A stretch of DNA of 15,269 nucleotides from SIG440 sp045592585. Its GTDB lineage: Bacteria; Bacillota; Clostridia; Monoglobales; Monoglobaceae. Numbering within the stretch: the stretch's first letter is position 1; every line of letters starts with the position of its first letter. The translations under genes and the position numbers were made by a program. The notes beneath the pieces are model-generated. The model saw only the letters and a list, made by a program, of their open reading frames with translations. It ran no database searches and was not told where the DNA came from. Of the stretch, positions 14,335-15,269 are shown piece by piece. Where the stretch lies: positions 1 through 15,269 of the forward strand of contig JAZNVB010000010.1 in NCBI GenBank assembly GCA_045592585.1. The letters are read 5' to 3'.

Positions 14335-14883
14335 TTAAACCGCACAAAAAATCTGTGCCAGAGTGTAACCCATTTTCACTCTCTTCACAACAGCCTGGCG
14401 ACAAGCTGCAAATCTGTCAAAGAGCTTCTTTGCCCTTTCTGCATCTTTATACACCCTCCACTCACCGCACAAAAGGCAGCCATAGTCCTTGTGATACAAA
14501 AATCCATGAATATCGTGCAATGGATACCCCAAAAATGCACCTATTTCGTGAGGAAATTCCTGATTTAACATTCTGGATTTCAGAAATTCAATATAACCCT
14601 CCGCCGTTACCCTTTCGGGATAGCCAAAGGTTCGCAGAAATCTGTAAATTTTTTCATCATCCAATGTTTTTTCAAGAACAACCTTACGGTATACCATAAT
14701 GACCGCACCGTTTTCAAGCCAACACAAATTCTCAAAATAAATACCTTTTTTGTTCATCTGGGCATTTAATTGGATAATCTTGTCTTCTATATCCTTTATT
14801 CCTGATTTATGGTAAGACACAATATTGGCAGATTTTATTCCTGCCAACGCAGGCGCACAATGATATGCAATAATTTTTTCCAT
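14335..14883 (-). CDS. DUF3793 family protein
   Basis: A 182-residue cytoplasmic protein recognisable as DUF3793 by its opening AYHCAPALAGIKSANIVS, the central MVYRK and FLRTFGYP segments, and the hallmark FPHEIGAFLGYPLHDIHGFL followed by GCLLCGEWRVYKD. This family is common in anaerobic Firmicutes and, as I recall, often sits near flavodoxin or metal-related genes, but its biochemical function is not known. Several cysteines (in HCAP, NLCWL, CLLCG, AACRQ) could bind a metal or take part in redox chemistry; that is inference. I chose the ATG at 14883, with AGAGGTGAG just upstream; a GTG three codons earlier overlaps this ribosome site. It lies 93 bp upstream of the CBM9-like gene on the same strand, but that gene has its own promoter. 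Confidence 0.82.
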   Translation of the reverse strand: MEKIIAYHCAPALAGIKSANIVSYHKSGIKDIEDKIIQLNAQMNKKGIYFENLCWLENGAVIMVYRKVVLEKTLDDEKIYRFLRTFGYPERVTAEGYIEFLKSRMLNQEFPHEIGAFLGYPLHDIHGFLYHKDYGCLLCGEWRVYKDAERAKKLFDRFAACRQAVVKRVKMGYTLAQIFCAV

Positions 14884-15028
14884 AAATCTCACCTCTGTTA
14901 GTCTTGTTTAATTTAGTGTCACCAATATACAAGCAAACATTCTGTAACATTTAATCTCACATTTCAGCCACTGACTAAAATGCTAAAATATAGATTAAAA
15001 TACAAAAAAGATTTATCAAATATTTATA

Positions 15029-15057
15029 TTTACATCACTCCCTCTGTATGATATAAT
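15029..15057 (+). promoter_or_regulatory. Predicted SigA promoter for the PQ-loop gene
   Basis: TTTACA (15029-15034), a 17-nt spacer and a perfect TATAAT (15052-15057) with a TGA extended -10 make this the best consensus promoter in the window. The gene start is 32 nt downstream. Confidence 0.75.
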
Positions 15058-15089
15058 TCTTTACAGTAAATTACATATGGAGGGTTTTT

Positions 15090-15269
15090 ATGTCAGAATT
15101 ATTAGAAATTGTTATGCTTATATGTTTTGGATTTTCGTGGCCTTTAGACGTTTTGAAATCCTACAGGGCAAGAACGGCAAAAGGAAAAAGCGGCTTATTC
15201 CTTTGTCTTATCTGGATAGGTTACGTTGCAGGTATCATATCTAAATTTGTGAATGATGCATATATGGCA
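15090..15269 (+). CDS. PQ-loop / SemiSWEET-like membrane protein, 5' part
   Basis: The first 60 codons of a gene that runs off the window. It encodes MSELLEIVMLICFGFSWPLD followed by a basic loop KSYRARTAKGKS and a second hydrophobic stretch GLFLCLIWIGYVAGIISKF, giving two membrane helices so far. The GFSWP helix and the K-S-x-R-x-K-T-x-KGKS-type loop resemble small PQ-loop proteins related to bacterial SemiSWEET sugar transporters, which have three helices and act as dimers. The transported substrate cannot be told. GGAGG lies 6 nt before the ATG, behind a near-consensus promoter, so it is probably well expressed. Confidence 0.7.
   Translation, partial: MSELLEIVMLICFGFSWPLDVLKSYRARTAKGKSGLFLCLIWIGYVAGIISKFVNDAYMA

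Overview
The window reads as chromosomal DNA of a low-to-moderate GC, spore-forming anaerobe of the Clostridia (Bacillota). The evidence is a clear spoIIR sporulation gene, DUF3793 and DUF2508 proteins (families I know from Clostridia), Firmicutes-type spacing of AGGAGG-like ribosome binding sites, and a gene neighbourhood resembling the Bacillus subtilis prfA-spoIIR-ywlC-ywlE region. I cannot name the species.

Layout, left to right. Positions 1-162 hold a palindrome-rich repeat. murI (170-976) and ddl (982-2037) form a minus-strand cell-wall precursor pair. They are divergent from spoIIR (2155-2778, plus), with a back-to-back SigA-like and SigF-like promoter pair between them. spoIIR converges with, and overlaps by 9 bp, tsaD (2770-3774, minus). 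A second copy of the repeat (3798-3964) separates tsaD from rimI (3957-4400), which overlaps a tsaC/ywlE fusion gene (4397-5821). Upstream of these on the same strand lie a PHP-family phosphoesterase (5867-6667), a ceramidase-like hydrolase (6748-8085), prfA (8103-9182), prfB (9197-10316, with a programmed frameshift) and secA (10352-13108). The secA-to-tsaD run is nine same-strand genes with mostly short gaps. It could be one long transcript, or two if the TTGACA-type promoter before the PHP gene is used. Right of secA the region is less conserved: a DUF2508 protein (13315-13602, plus), a bidirectional terminator hairpin, a CBM9-like protein (13657-14241, minus) behind an operator-like nested dyad, a DUF3793 protein (14335-14883, minus), and the start of a PQ-loop/SemiSWEET-like membrane protein (15090 to the window edge, plus).

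How the genes work together. secA handles protein export; prfB and prfA terminate translation; TsaC and TsaD make the tRNA t6A37 modification; RimI acetylates protein N-termini; the YwlE-like domain is a predicted phosphoarginine phosphatase; Ddl and MurI supply D-Ala-D-Ala and D-Glu for peptidoglycan; SpoIIR signals between forespore and mother cell.

The most interesting items are: (1) the two-copy, about 137-bp structured repeat, about 93% identical, ending in a hairpin whose loop is fixed while its stem covaries completely between copies and, at rimI, absorbs the stop codon; (2) a prfB frameshift site in which the in-frame stop is UAA rather than UGA, in an operon encoding both release factors and with prfB itself ending in UAG; (3) the single-polypeptide TsaC-YwlE fusion; and (4) loss of the usual prfA-prmC adjacency, with a ceramidase-like and a PHP gene in its place.
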